NCBI GenBank assembly: GCA_039933515.1
Contig: JBDTNY010000103.1
Location: 1-36,213, forward strand
Length of the DNA: 36,213 nucleotides
Direction: 5' to 3'
Origin: JAOUEA01 sp039933515
GTDB taxonomy: Bacteria; Actinomycetota; UBA4738; HRBIN12
In this document: positions 1 through 6,494 of the stretch, piece after piece
How the letters are laid out: each line of letters begins with the position of its first letter
How positions within the stretch are numbered: the first letter of the stretch is position 1
Made by a program: the position numbers and the translations under genes
The notes under the pieces: model-generated
Told to the model about the DNA's origin: nothing
Seen by the model: the letters and a program-made list of their open reading frames with translations, nothing else
The model's database searches: none

Positions 1-1064
1 TTCTCGCTCGCCTCGATGTCGAGCGTCCCCGCGATCACCTTCGGCTGGTTCGCGATGATCCCGATCGTTCGTCCATCGAGCCGCGAGAACCCGATCACGA
101 TGTTCATCGCCCAGAGCGGGAACACCTCGAGGAACTCCCCGTCGTCGACGATGTAACGGATCACCTCGTGCATATCGTAGGGCTCGGCCGCACGGTCGGG
201 CACGATGTGCGTGAGTGCGTCGGCCATCCGGTCGGGATCGTCGGTGGTCGCGTAGGCGGGCGGGTCCTCGAGGTTGTTGCTCGGCAGGAACGAGAGGAGG
301 TACCTGACCCGCTGGAGGACGTCCTCGTCGTCCTCGCCCACGAAGGCGGCGACCCCGGACTTCGACGCATGGGTCATCGCGCCGCCGAGCTCCTCCATCG
401 TCACCTCTTCGCCCGTCACGGTCTTGATCACGTCGGGGCCGGTGATGAACATGTGCGAGGTCTCCTTCACCATGAAGGTGAAGTCGGTGATCGCGGGCGA
501 GTAGACGGCGCCGCCGGCGCAGGGACCCATGATCACGCTGATCTGCGGGATCACCCCCGAGGCCCGCACGTTCCGCTCGAAGATGTAGCCGTAGCCCGCG
601 AGGCTCGCGGCGCCCTCCTGGATCCGCGCGCCGCCCGAGTCGTTGATCGAGATGTAGGGTGCGCCGGTGCTGATCGCGAGGTCCATCACCTTGCAGACCT
701 TCTGAGCCATGACCTCGCCCATCGAACCGCCGAATACGGTGAAGTCCTGCGATGAGACGAACACCTTGCGGCCATCGACCGTGCCGTAGCCGGTGATCAC
801 GCCGTCGCCCGGCGGCCGCTTGCGGTCCATCCCGAAGTCGTGTGCTCGATGGATCGCGAAGGGGTCGGTCTCGACGAAAGACCCCTTGTCCATCAAGATC
901 TCGAGCCGCTCGCGGGCCGTGAGCTTGCCGCGGTCGTGCTGCTTCTTCGCGGCGTCGCGCCCGCCTGGGGTCAGGGCGGCCTTCTTGCGAGCGCGGAGCT
1001 GCGCGATGCGCTCCTCGACGGTGATCGTGCGGTCGACGGTCGGCTCGTTCTCCCTTATAGCCAT
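1..1064 (-). CDS. pccB: Acyl-CoA carboxylase carboxyltransferase (beta) subunit, propionyl-CoA carboxylase type, 3' end cut by window
   Basis: Translating the minus strand from ATG at 1064 gives about 354 residues, running off the window edge; the family is about 510-530 residues, so roughly the last third is missing. Seen: the biotin-dependent carboxyltransferase signatures INDSGGARIQEG, GPCAGGAVYSPAITDF and FITGPDVIKTVTGEE, then EELGGAMTH, as in PccB-type subunits. Known for the family: it transfers carboxyl from carboxybiotin to propionyl- or acetyl-CoA in the cytoplasm, partnered by a biotin carboxylase/BCCP subunit not present here. An in-frame TAG 12 nt upstream fixes the start, and a TAGACT hexamer 6 nt before the ATG suggests a leaderless transcript. 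A role in propionyl-CoA to methylmalonyl-CoA conversion is inferred from the epimerase and Ccr genes nearby; substrate specificity cannot be read from sequence alone. Confidence 0.92.
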   Translation of the reverse strand, partial: MAIRENEPTVDRTITVEERIAQLRARKKAALTPGGRDAAKKQHDRGKLTARERLEILMDKGSFVETDPFAIHRAHDFGMDRKRPPGDGVITGYGTVDGRKVFVSSQDFTVFGGSMGEVMAQKVCKVMDLAISTGAPYISINDSGGARIQEGAASLAGYGYIFERNVRASGVIPQISVIMGPCAGGAVYSPAITDFTFMVKETSHMFITGPDVIKTVTGEEVTMEELGGAMTHASKSGVAAFVGEDDEDVLQRVRYLLSFLPSNNLEDPPAYATTDDPDRMADALTHIVPDRAAEPYDMHEVIRYIVDDGEFLEVFPLWAMNIVIGFSRLDGRTIGIIANQPKVIAGTLDIEASE

Positions 1065-1070
1065 GCGGGG

Positions 1071-1076
1071 AGTCTA
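1071..1076 (-). promoter_or_regulatory. -10 hexamer TAGACT of the carboxylase beta gene (leaderless)
   Basis: TAGACT on the minus strand, 6 nt before the ATG at 1064. No Shine-Dalgarno sequence lies between them. This places the transcription start at or next to the A of the start codon. Confidence 0.6.
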
Positions 1077-1099
1077 GCGGCGGGGGCCGAGCGAGGCGC

Positions 1100-1558
1100 T
1101 CAGCAGTCCAGGGTGCCCCAGGCCCCCCAGCCGCTGTCGTTCGCCATCCGGATCGTCACGATCGTGTTCGTGCGACCGTTGAGGGCGTCTGCTTTGAGCT
1201 CCCAGCCGGGCCACGTCCACGTGTCGTAGCGGTCGGACCAGGCGGCGGCCATGTGCTGGAACAGACCCAGGAAGTCCCCGCCCGGCGACTCGGCGGTGGG
1301 GATCAGCCCGCTCTCGCGCTTGGCGATGCAGATCGCGCGCGCCGGGCCGCCGTTCACCGGCCACTTGGCCACGGCGCATCGGATCAACTCTTTCGAGTGG
1401 TGGACGACGGTCTCGTCGGGCTGCAGATGGATGTCGCAGGGTCCCGGACGGTGGTGGGCCCACGCGGCGGGCGCGAGACCGCACACGAGCGCGGCGGCGA
1501 GCGCGACACGGGCGACACCCGCAACTCGGCGGGCGGGTCTCGATCTGGACCGATCCAT
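1100..1558 (-). CDS. Secreted lysozyme/lytic-transglycosylase-like protein
   Basis: 152 residues. An Arg-rich n-region is followed by a hydrophobic stretch (about 14-34) ending AAWA-HH, a good Sec signal peptide with cleavage near residue 34. The mature part has AICIAKRESGL (E82 is the candidate catalytic Glu), then a GDFLGLFQHMAAAWSDRY segment and a C-terminal GWGAWGTLDC, which resembles small SLT/lysozyme-like peptidoglycan hydrolases of actinobacteria. Cys41, 61, 77 and 152 could form disulfides. I chose the ATG at 1558 because GGGAG lies 9 nt upstream and the signal peptide starts right there; an in-frame ATG 27 nt upstream lacks a good ribosome site. It is followed 35 nt later by the carboxylase gene, which has its own promoter. 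Peptidoglycan cleavage is inferred from fold resemblance only. Confidence 0.72.
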   Translation of the reverse strand: MDRSRSRPARRVAGVARVALAAALVCGLAPAAWAHHRPGPCDIHLQPDETVVHHSKELIRCAVAKWPVNGGPARAICIAKRESGLIPTAESPGGDFLGLFQHMAAAWSDRYDTWTWPGWELKADALNGRTNTIVTIRMANDSGWGAWGTLDC

Positions 1559-1691
1559 CGTCCGTGACTCCCGGGTCGACGACATCAACACTGCGAACCT
1601 GGGGAAAGGTGGCCCTCGGGTGCCGGGCCCGGGGGAACCTAGCATCCCGCCCCGCCGCCCGTCGACCCGAGAAGGCGGCGGTCCGCCGATC

Positions 1692-2243
1692 TCAGATGTC
1701 GACCCGCCCGCCCGCTCGCCAGTACTCGCCGTGGTCCCGGTCGAGGAACCCCTCGTCCACGAGATAGCGCCGGATCGCGGCGTAGTCGTTGAAGAAGGCA
1801 CCGACGATCACGTTCACTTCCTTCTCGTCGTACCGGCGCCCGGGATCGAATTCGACCGAGATCCGCTCGAGCACGATCCGGCGCTTCGACTCCTTCATCG
1901 GGATCTCGACGAGTCGCCCGGCCCTGAAGAACGTCCGAAGCACCGCCTCCTCTTCGTCGTTCGCGGCGCCGAGCGCGAGGCCCGCGTCTCGCGATGGCCC
2001 CACCTGGGAGGCCGCCCACCTCAGGGTCTCGGGGTCGAGCCGGTAGGTGGCACGGTCGTCGTTCAGACGGGCCACGCCCGTCGTCGTGAGTCGGTTCAGA
2101 TGCTGGCGGACGCGCTTGATCGGCAGCGAGAGGTCCCCGGCCAGCTCGGTCGCCGACCGGTCGCGCCGAGCGAGGGCGCCCGCGATCGAGAGCCGCTCGG
2201 GGTCGGCCAGCGCGCGCAAGATGTCGTCGGGGGTCTCCGCCAT
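1692..2243 (-). CDS. ArsR-type winged-helix regulator with C-terminal DUF2087 domain
   Basis: 183 residues. Residues 1-75 form an ArsR-like winged helix (DDILRALADPERLSIAGALA, then a recognition-helix region ATELAGDLSLPIKRVRQHLNRL). Residues about 105-183 match the DUF2087 pattern: KNVR-like FFRAGRLVEIPMKESKRR, then FDPGRRYDEKEVNVIV, ending DYAAIRRYLVDEGFLDRDHGEYWR. I see no metal-binding Cys cluster, so metal sensing is unlikely. The chosen ATG (2243) has a weak purine-rich stretch about 10 nt upstream; an alternative ATG at 2264 would add seven residues. The gene is divergent from the PD-(D/E)XK nuclease at 2271, with only 27 nt between start codons, so it may regulate that promoter; this is inference. 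Ligand and targets are unknown. Confidence 0.85.
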   Translation of the reverse strand: MAETPDDILRALADPERLSIAGALARRDRSATELAGDLSLPIKRVRQHLNRLTTTGVARLNDDRATYRLDPETLRWAASQVGPSRDAGLALGAANDEEEAVLRTFFRAGRLVEIPMKESKRRIVLERISVEFDPGRRYDEKEVNVIVGAFFNDYAAIRRYLVDEGFLDRDHGEYWRAGGRVDI

Positions 2244-2258
2244 GTCGGTTCCGCTCTC

Positions 2259-2264
2259 TAGCAT
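2259..2264 (+). promoter_or_regulatory. -10 hexamer TAGCAT of the PD-(D/E)XK nuclease gene (leaderless)
   Basis: TAGCAT ends 6 nt before ATG 2271, with no ribosome site between. It lies inside the divergent gene's 5' region, so binding of the ArsR-like product to its own promoter would also cover it. Confidence 0.6.
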
Positions 2265-2270
2265 GGTCCC

Positions 2271-3191
2271 ATGGAGCTCACGGGTCCCCAGCGTCGAACG
2301 CTCGACCAGCTGATCGGGACCGATCCTCGCCCCTCGTTCCCCGCCGATCTGCCGCAGCGGCTCCGCGACCGCATCGAGGAAGCCGTGCGCGGTCTCGAGC
2401 TGCGGGAGCCGGTCTGGCTGGGCAAGGCGCACCTCACCGACCACGATCGGTGCGAGGGGTCCTTCCTCGCGAAGATCCAGGGCGAGGCCCCGCCGTTCAC
2501 CCACTCGTCGAAGTCGGCCGCCGGGGTGCTCCACCACAAGGCGATCGAGGTCGAGGTCGGGAGCCGCGATCACCTCGAGGCGTGGGACGTGGCGGCCGTG
2601 GCCGCCGATCGGGTCGTCGAGCGGGAGGAGCGGTTCAGCGAGTACTGGCGCGAGCTCGGCCGCACCGAGCAAGACGAGATCTTGATGGAGGTGATGCGAC
2701 GGGTCGAGCTGTTCCGCGGGTCGTTCCCGCCGCTCAAGGAGCTCCGGCGCGAGCTCGCGCCGATCAGCGAGATGCGCGTGCGCGCCGAGCTCGCGGGCGG
2801 CGATCTCACCCTCAGCGGGCAGATCGACCTGGTGCTCGGCTCGCCCGACCGGACCGACCCGATGCGGGCCACCCGGCTCGCGATCGACCTGAAGACGGGC
2901 AGCGCCTATCCCGAGTTCGCCGAGGACATGCGGTTCTACGCCCTGCTCCTCACCCTCCGGTACGGGGTGCCCCCTTACCGCGGTGCGTCCCTGTTCCTGG
3001 AGTCGGGGGAATGGCAGGCCGAGGACGTAACCGAGGCCTCGCTCGCACGGGCGGCCGATCGCGTGATCGCCGCGGCGCGGTCCGCGGCGGCGCTGCGGAG
3101 CGGTCGCGAGCCCGTGCTCCGCCCCGGGACCCACTGCGGGTGGTGTCCACGGGCCCCCGTGTGCCCCGCCGTGGATCTTCCGGTCGCCTAG
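2271..3191 (+). CDS. Stand-alone PD-(D/E)XK nuclease with four-cysteine Fe-S site (RecB/AddB/Cas4-like)
   Basis: 306 residues. Seen: a His motif GVLHHKAIE (H88/H89), the metal-binding Asp in SGQIDLVLG (D186), and the core motif AIDLKTG (D206, K208), i.e. the H-D-(D)xK arrangement of RecB-family nucleases. C61 (HDRCEGS) together with C289, C292 and C298 (HCGWCPRAPVC) gives the 1+3 cysteine pattern that holds a 4Fe-4S cluster in AddB and Cas4. There is no helicase domain and no cas gene nearby. By family it should cut or resect DNA with Mg2+/Mn2+ in the cytoplasm, but its substrate is unknown. The start is set by the leaderless TAGCAT box. It is followed 71 nt later by an unrelated membrane protein with its own ribosome site, and it diverges from an ArsR-like regulator. 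Confidence 0.88.
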   Translation: MELTGPQRRTLDQLIGTDPRPSFPADLPQRLRDRIEEAVRGLELREPVWLGKAHLTDHDRCEGSFLAKIQGEAPPFTHSSKSAAGVLHHKAIEVEVGSRDHLEAWDVAAVAADRVVEREERFSEYWRELGRTEQDEILMEVMRRVELFRGSFPPLKELRRELAPISEMRVRAELAGGDLTLSGQIDLVLGSPDRTDPMRATRLAIDLKTGSAYPEFAEDMRFYALLLTLRYGVPPYRGASLFLESGEWQAEDVTEASLARAADRVIAAARSAAALRSGREPVLRPGTHCGWCPRAPVCPAVDLPVA

Positions 3192-3262
3192 CCGAAACGC
3201 TGGCATCCGCCCAGCCCAGGGTGTCGAATGACCTGCAACGTTCCCTTCCCCAGGAGGTTTCG

Positions 3263-4111
3263 ATGAACTCGATCGCTCGTGGCTTCCGGTTGGCCGCGGC
3301 CAGCTGGCAGGTCGTCAAGGAAGATCGAGAGCTGCTCTGGCTCCCGATCATCTCGTTCTTCTGCTCGTTGATCGTCGTGGCGGTGTTCGCGCTCGGAGCA
3401 CTCGGCATCGGACTCCCTGAGAACGGGTCTTCGGAAGTGAGCCCCGGTCTGTACGTCCTCGGATTCGTGATGTACGTGGCGCTCGCGTTCGTCTCGATCT
3501 ACTTCAACGCGGCGGTGATCGGCACCGCAATGAAGCGGCTCAAGGGCGAAGAGGCCACGATCCACGACGGCCTCGACCTCGCACGACGGCACATCGGCAA
3601 GATCTTCGTATGGGCGCTGATCACGGCCACCGTCGGGATGATCCTGCGCTCCCTACAGGAGCGGGCGGGGATATTGGGCCGCATCGTGATCGGGATCGTG
3701 GGGATCGCCTGGACCGTGTTGACGTTCTTCGTCGTGCCGGTCCTGCTCTTCGAGCCGGTCGGGGTGGGGGAATCGATCAAGCGGTCGGGCTCGATCTTCC
3801 GCCAGCGATGGGGCGAGACCTTCGTCGGCAACGGCACGATCGGGATCGCGATCTTCCTGGTCGCGATCCCGATCCTGATCGTCGGCGGCCTGGTGACGGC
3901 GGCGGTCCCCGCGCTCGGGATCGTCCTGCTGGTCGTCGCGATCGGCGCGTTGATGGCGATCGGCTCGGCGACCACCGGCGTCTTCAACGCGGCGCTCTAC
4001 CGGTACGCGACCACGGGGGAGACCTCCGGCGCATTCACTCAGGAGGACATGGCGTCGTCGTTCCGGCCCAAGGGTCGTCGCGGTGCCGGCATCCCCCCCA
4101 TGCCAGTCTGA
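3263..4111 (+). CDS. Polytopic membrane protein, DUF6159-like
   Basis: 282 residues with about six hydrophobic segments (roughly 27-50, 66-92, 114-128, 137-165, 196-222, 224-250). The N-terminus SIARGFRLAAASWQVVKEDRELLWLPIIS and the middle IKRSGSIFRQRWGETFVGNG resemble the DUF6159 family of bacterial membrane proteins, whose function is not established. A strong AGGAGG with 5 nt spacing defines ATG 3263. A hairpin terminator follows about 20 nt after the stop. The C-terminal tail (QEDMASSFRPKGRR) is cytoplasmic and basic. No catalytic motif is visible, so I make no functional claim beyond an inner-membrane protein. Confidence 0.85.
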   Translation: MNSIARGFRLAAASWQVVKEDRELLWLPIISFFCSLIVVAVFALGALGIGLPENGSSEVSPGLYVLGFVMYVALAFVSIYFNAAVIGTAMKRLKGEEATIHDGLDLARRHIGKIFVWALITATVGMILRSLQERAGILGRIVIGIVGIAWTVLTFFVVPVLLFEPVGVGESIKRSGSIFRQRWGETFVGNGTIGIAIFLVAIPILIVGGLVTAAVPALGIVLLVVAIGALMAIGSATTGVFNAALYRYATTGETSGAFTQEDMASSFRPKGRRGAGIPPMPV

Positions 4112-4133
4112 CCCGTCGCGACACCCCAACGAC

Positions 4134-4163
4134 CGAAGGCCGGGCCCCAGACCTCGGCCTTCG
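4134..4163 (+). terminator. Hairpin terminator after the DUF6159-like gene
   Basis: A perfect 9-bp inverted repeat, cgaaggccg / cggccttcg, with a 12-nt loop lies 22 nt after the stop codon. There is no T-run after it, as is common in high-GC actinobacteria. Confidence 0.65.
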
Positions 4164-4184
4164 TCGTGGTGCGGGACGGCTTGC

Positions 4185-4190
4185 TAGGGT
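4185..4190 (+). promoter_or_regulatory. Candidate -10 hexamer TAGGGT for ccr
   Basis: TAGGGT lies 58 nt before the ccr ATG and just after the upstream terminator. It predicts a transcript with a leader of about 50 nt containing a short ATG-started frame (4211-4243). No convincing -35 is visible. Confidence 0.4.
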
Positions 4191-4248
4191 TCCGCGCGAC
4201 CGTCCGACCGATGCGCGCGAAGCGCGTTCTGCGAAAAGGGTGAGAGCG

Positions 4249-5490
4249 ATGGGCAAGGACCTGTACGAGATCGGCGAGCTGCCACCGATCGGCGAGGTGC
4301 CGGCGCAGATGCACGCGCAGCTGGTGCGCCCCGATCGGTTCGGGGAGCCCGAGGTCGCGATCGTGGACGAGGTGATCGACGTCCCCGAGGTCGGGCCGCA
4401 CGACGCGCTGGTCGCGGTGATGGCGGCGGGCGTGAACTACAACAACGTCTGGGCGGCCCGCGGGATCCCCGTCGACGTGACGAAGGGCCAGGCGCGCTGG
4501 GACGAGCCCACGGACTTCCACATCGTGGGTTCCGACGCGTCGGGGATCGTCTACGCCGTCGGGTCCGAGGTCACGAAGGTCGCCGTAGGCGACCGGGTGG
4601 TCGTGCACGCCGGCCAGTGGAACGAGGACGATCCCTGGGTGCGTGCGGGCAAGGACCCTGGGCTCGCGCCGAGCTTCCGCGTGTGGGGGTACGACTCCTG
4701 CTGGGGCTCGTTCGCGCAGTTCTCGAAGGTGCAGGCGCATCAGTGCTTGCCCAAGGCTCCCCATCTGACCTGGGAGGAGGCCGCCGCGCCGACCCTGACC
4801 GGGTCCACTGCGTACCGCATGCTCTTCGGTTGGCCACCGCACACCGTGGAGCCGGGCGACGTCGTCCTGGTCTGGGGCGCCTCCGGGGGCCTTGGGTCGC
4901 TCGCGGTCCAGCTCGTGGCCAATGCGGGCGGTCGGGCGGTCGCCGTCGTGGGCTCCGACGAGAAGGGCGAGTACGCGACCAAGCTCGGCGCCGTCGGCTA
5001 TATCAACCGCACGGCGTTCGATCACTGGGGGGTTCCGCCCGCTTGGGAAAGCGCCGAGTGGAAGGACTGGTTCGGCGGCGCGAAGGCATTCGGCAAGGCG
5101 ATCTGGGACGTGCTGGGGGACAAGGTCAGCCCAAGGATCGTCTTCGAGCATCCCGGCCAGGACACGATCCCGACCTCGATCTTCGTCGCCGACCGCGGCG
5201 GGATGGTCGTGATCTGCGCCGGCACGAGTGGCTACGACACGATGGTCGACGTCCGGTACCTATGGTTCATGCAGAAGCGGTACCAAGGTTCGCACCTGTT
5301 CAACGACGAGCAGGCCGCGGCGTTCAACCAGCTCGTGGTCGACGGAAAGATCCAGACCACGCTCGGCGCGACCTACCCCTACGCCGACACCGGCACGGCG
5401 CACCAGCTGATGGGCGACGGGAAGCTCCCCGAAGGCAACGTCAGCGTGCTGGTCGGCGCCCCTAGGGAGGGCCTCACCGACCTGCCCTGA
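4249..5490 (+). CDS. ccr: Crotonyl-CoA carboxylase/reductase
   Basis: 413 residues, a medium-chain dehydrogenase/reductase-fold enoyl-CoA carboxylase/reductase. Known reaction: NADPH-dependent reductive carboxylation of crotonyl-CoA to ethylmalonyl-CoA. Seen: GVNYNNVWAARG (residues 61-72), the Rossmann loop GASGGLGS (210-217), HLTWEEAAAPTLTGSTAYRMLFGW (172-195) and the C-terminal QKRYQGSHLFND with H349. The N63-N66 cluster and H349 fit the CO2/substrate pocket described for Ccr/Ecr enzymes. At the position usually read as GYET/GFET this protein has GYDS (D149), a conservative Glu-to-Asp change at a CO2-binding residue as I recall it. The protein is slightly shorter than typical homologues (about 430-447). 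AAGGG upstream supports ATG 4249. It is convergent with the epimerase gene. Part of the ethylmalonyl-CoA pathway by context, or a supplier of extender units. Confidence 0.9.
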   Translation: MGKDLYEIGELPPIGEVPAQMHAQLVRPDRFGEPEVAIVDEVIDVPEVGPHDALVAVMAAGVNYNNVWAARGIPVDVTKGQARWDEPTDFHIVGSDASGIVYAVGSEVTKVAVGDRVVVHAGQWNEDDPWVRAGKDPGLAPSFRVWGYDSCWGSFAQFSKVQAHQCLPKAPHLTWEEAAAPTLTGSTAYRMLFGWPPHTVEPGDVVLVWGASGGLGSLAVQLVANAGGRAVAVVGSDEKGEYATKLGAVGYINRTAFDHWGVPPAWESAEWKDWFGGAKAFGKAIWDVLGDKVSPRIVFEHPGQDTIPTSIFVADRGGMVVICAGTSGYDTMVDVRYLWFMQKRYQGSHLFNDEQAAAFNQLVVDGKIQTTLGATYPYADTGTAHQLMGDGKLPEGNVSVLVGAPREGLTDLP

Positions 5491-5492
5491 CG

Positions 5493-5515
5493 GCCGGCCC
5501 CCGCGGGCGGCCGGC
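5493..5515. terminator. Bidirectional hairpin between ccr and the epimerase gene
   Basis: gccggcc / ggccggc is a 7-bp inverted repeat with a 9-nt loop, located between the convergent stops at 5490 and 5534. It could terminate both transcripts. Confidence 0.6.
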
Positions 5516-5533
5516 GGTGCGGGTGGCGGCGCC

Positions 5534-5941
5534 TCAGCGTTCCTGCACGAGCTCGACCAGGACGCCCCCGACGGCTGCGGGGTGCACGAAGGCGATCAGT
5601 GTGTTCCGGCTCCCGGGGCGAGGTGCGTCGTCGATCAGACGCACGCCGTCGACGCGAAGCGCGTCGAGCGCCGCTGCGACGTCGTCGACCCGATAGGCGA
5701 CGTGGTGCAGGCCCGGCCCACGCGAGGCGAGGAACCGCCCGACGGGCGTGTCCGGACCGAGCGCGCCTATGAGCTGGACGAAGGACGATCCCGTGGGGAA
5801 CAGCACCTCCTCGACCCCCTGGGACTCGACCCGTTCGCGGAAGGCGGGCTCGACGCCGAGCATCCGCCGGTACCGCCCCACCGAGACCTCCAGGTCGCTG
5901 CACGCGATGCCGATGTGGTCGAGCTCGGTGAGTCCGATCAC
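5534..5941 (-). CDS. mce: Methylmalonyl-CoA epimerase
   Basis: 135 residues, a two-module glyoxalase/VOC-fold protein of the usual length. The enzyme interconverts (2R)- and (2S)-methylmalonyl-CoA (and ethylmalonyl-CoA in some bacteria) using a divalent metal. The expected ligand set H-Q-H-E is visible: H9 (LDHIGIA), Q56 (SFVQLIGA), H79/H80 (GLHHVAYRV) and E130 (VLVELVQE). Start is GTG at 5941, whose GTGA overlaps the TGA stop of the upstream BldD-like gene, so the two are co-transcribed and probably translationally coupled. It links the carboxylase and Ccr genes in the same region to methylmalonyl-CoA mutase, which is not in the window. Confidence 0.92.
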   Translation of the reverse strand: MIGLTELDHIGIACSDLEVSVGRYRRMLGVEPAFRERVESQGVEEVLFPTGSSFVQLIGALGPDTPVGRFLASRGPGLHHVAYRVDDVAAALDALRVDGVRLIDDAPRPGSRNTLIAFVHPAAVGGVLVELVQER

Positions 5942-6315
5942 GACAGCCGCCGAGGGTCGGGCTGTAACCGGTCGACCAGGTCCTGGGCGTCGACGACGTG
6001 GTATGCGCGGAGCCTGAGCGCCCTCGTCACGGCCACGACCCCGTCGGCGCGAAGATCGGTTTCCGGCTTGGCGCCCTCGGGCCGAGGGCCGCCGCCCAGT
6101 ACGTAGAACTCGACGAGCTCGAGGTACTGGGTGAGTGAAGGGGTGAGATCGCCCCGTTCGTAGGAGTAGATCGTGGCCATCGCCGCCGGGCAATCGCTCC
6201 GAGCCGCGGCCAGCTCGACCGACCTGAAGCCCGCGGCGCGCCGCAGCCCGCGCAATATCGCGCCGATCAGCTCCTTGTCCTCCGCGCTCGCGGGAGCCTG
6301 CTTCTTCCTCGCCAC
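5938..6315 (-). CDS. BldD-like HTH (XRE-family) regulator
   Basis: 125 residues. The N-terminal helix-turn-helix (about 14-72) resembles Streptomyces BldD, most clearly in YSYERGDLTPSLTQYLELVEFY. BldD is a c-di-GMP-responsive repressor; its RxD-x8-RxxD ligand motif is not intact here (only R89-A90-D91 fits), so c-di-GMP control cannot be assumed. The remaining C-terminal part (about 82-125) is variable and has no recognised domain. GTG 6315 is the start, 6 nt after TAAGGT, hence leaderless. Its stop overlaps the start of the methylmalonyl-CoA epimerase gene, an unusual pairing that suggests control of acyl-CoA metabolism (inference). It is divergent from the FtsH-like gene across a 179-nt region holding a 10-bp palindrome. 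Confidence 0.85.
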   Translation of the reverse strand: MARKKQAPASAEDKELIGAILRGLRRAAGFRSVELAAARSDCPAAMATIYSYERGDLTPSLTQYLELVEFYVLGGGPRPEGAKPETDLRADGVVAVTRALRLRAYHVVDAQDLVDRLQPDPRRLS

Positions 6316-6321
6316 GGGCGC

Positions 6322-6327
6322 ACCTTA
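6322..6327 (-). promoter_or_regulatory. -10 hexamer TAAGGT of the BldD-like gene (leaderless, GTG start)
   Basis: TAAGGT on the minus strand ends 6 nt before the GTG at 6315, with no ribosome site between. Confidence 0.55.
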
Positions 6328-6420
6328 TCTCAGCCCTCAGGCCGTTCGGCACCCGGCGAGGGGTCGGGTCCGTTCGACGCCGCGTCTGGGCCGAAGGTCC
6401 GATAGCCCGTCCCCCGGGTC

Positions 6421-6430
6421 CGGTATACCG
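6421..6430. promoter_or_regulatory. Perfect 10-bp palindrome CGGTATACCG, candidate operator
   Basis: A perfect palindrome in the divergent region between the BldD-like gene and the FtsH-like gene, 64 nt before the latter's GTG. It overlaps a possible -10 (TACCGT at 6426-6431). It is the only AT-containing perfect palindrome I see here, so it is a reasonable operator candidate. Confidence 0.35.
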
Positions 6431-6494
6431 TGTCCCCCAGACGAACCTGGCAGACGGACCTGGGCCCACGCCCCCGAACCCGGGAGACCCACTC

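Noticed and set aside
4039..5151. 370-codon minus-strand frame opposite ccr
   Set aside because: Antisense shadow of a well-identified gene; the terminator and ccr promoter also lie inside it.
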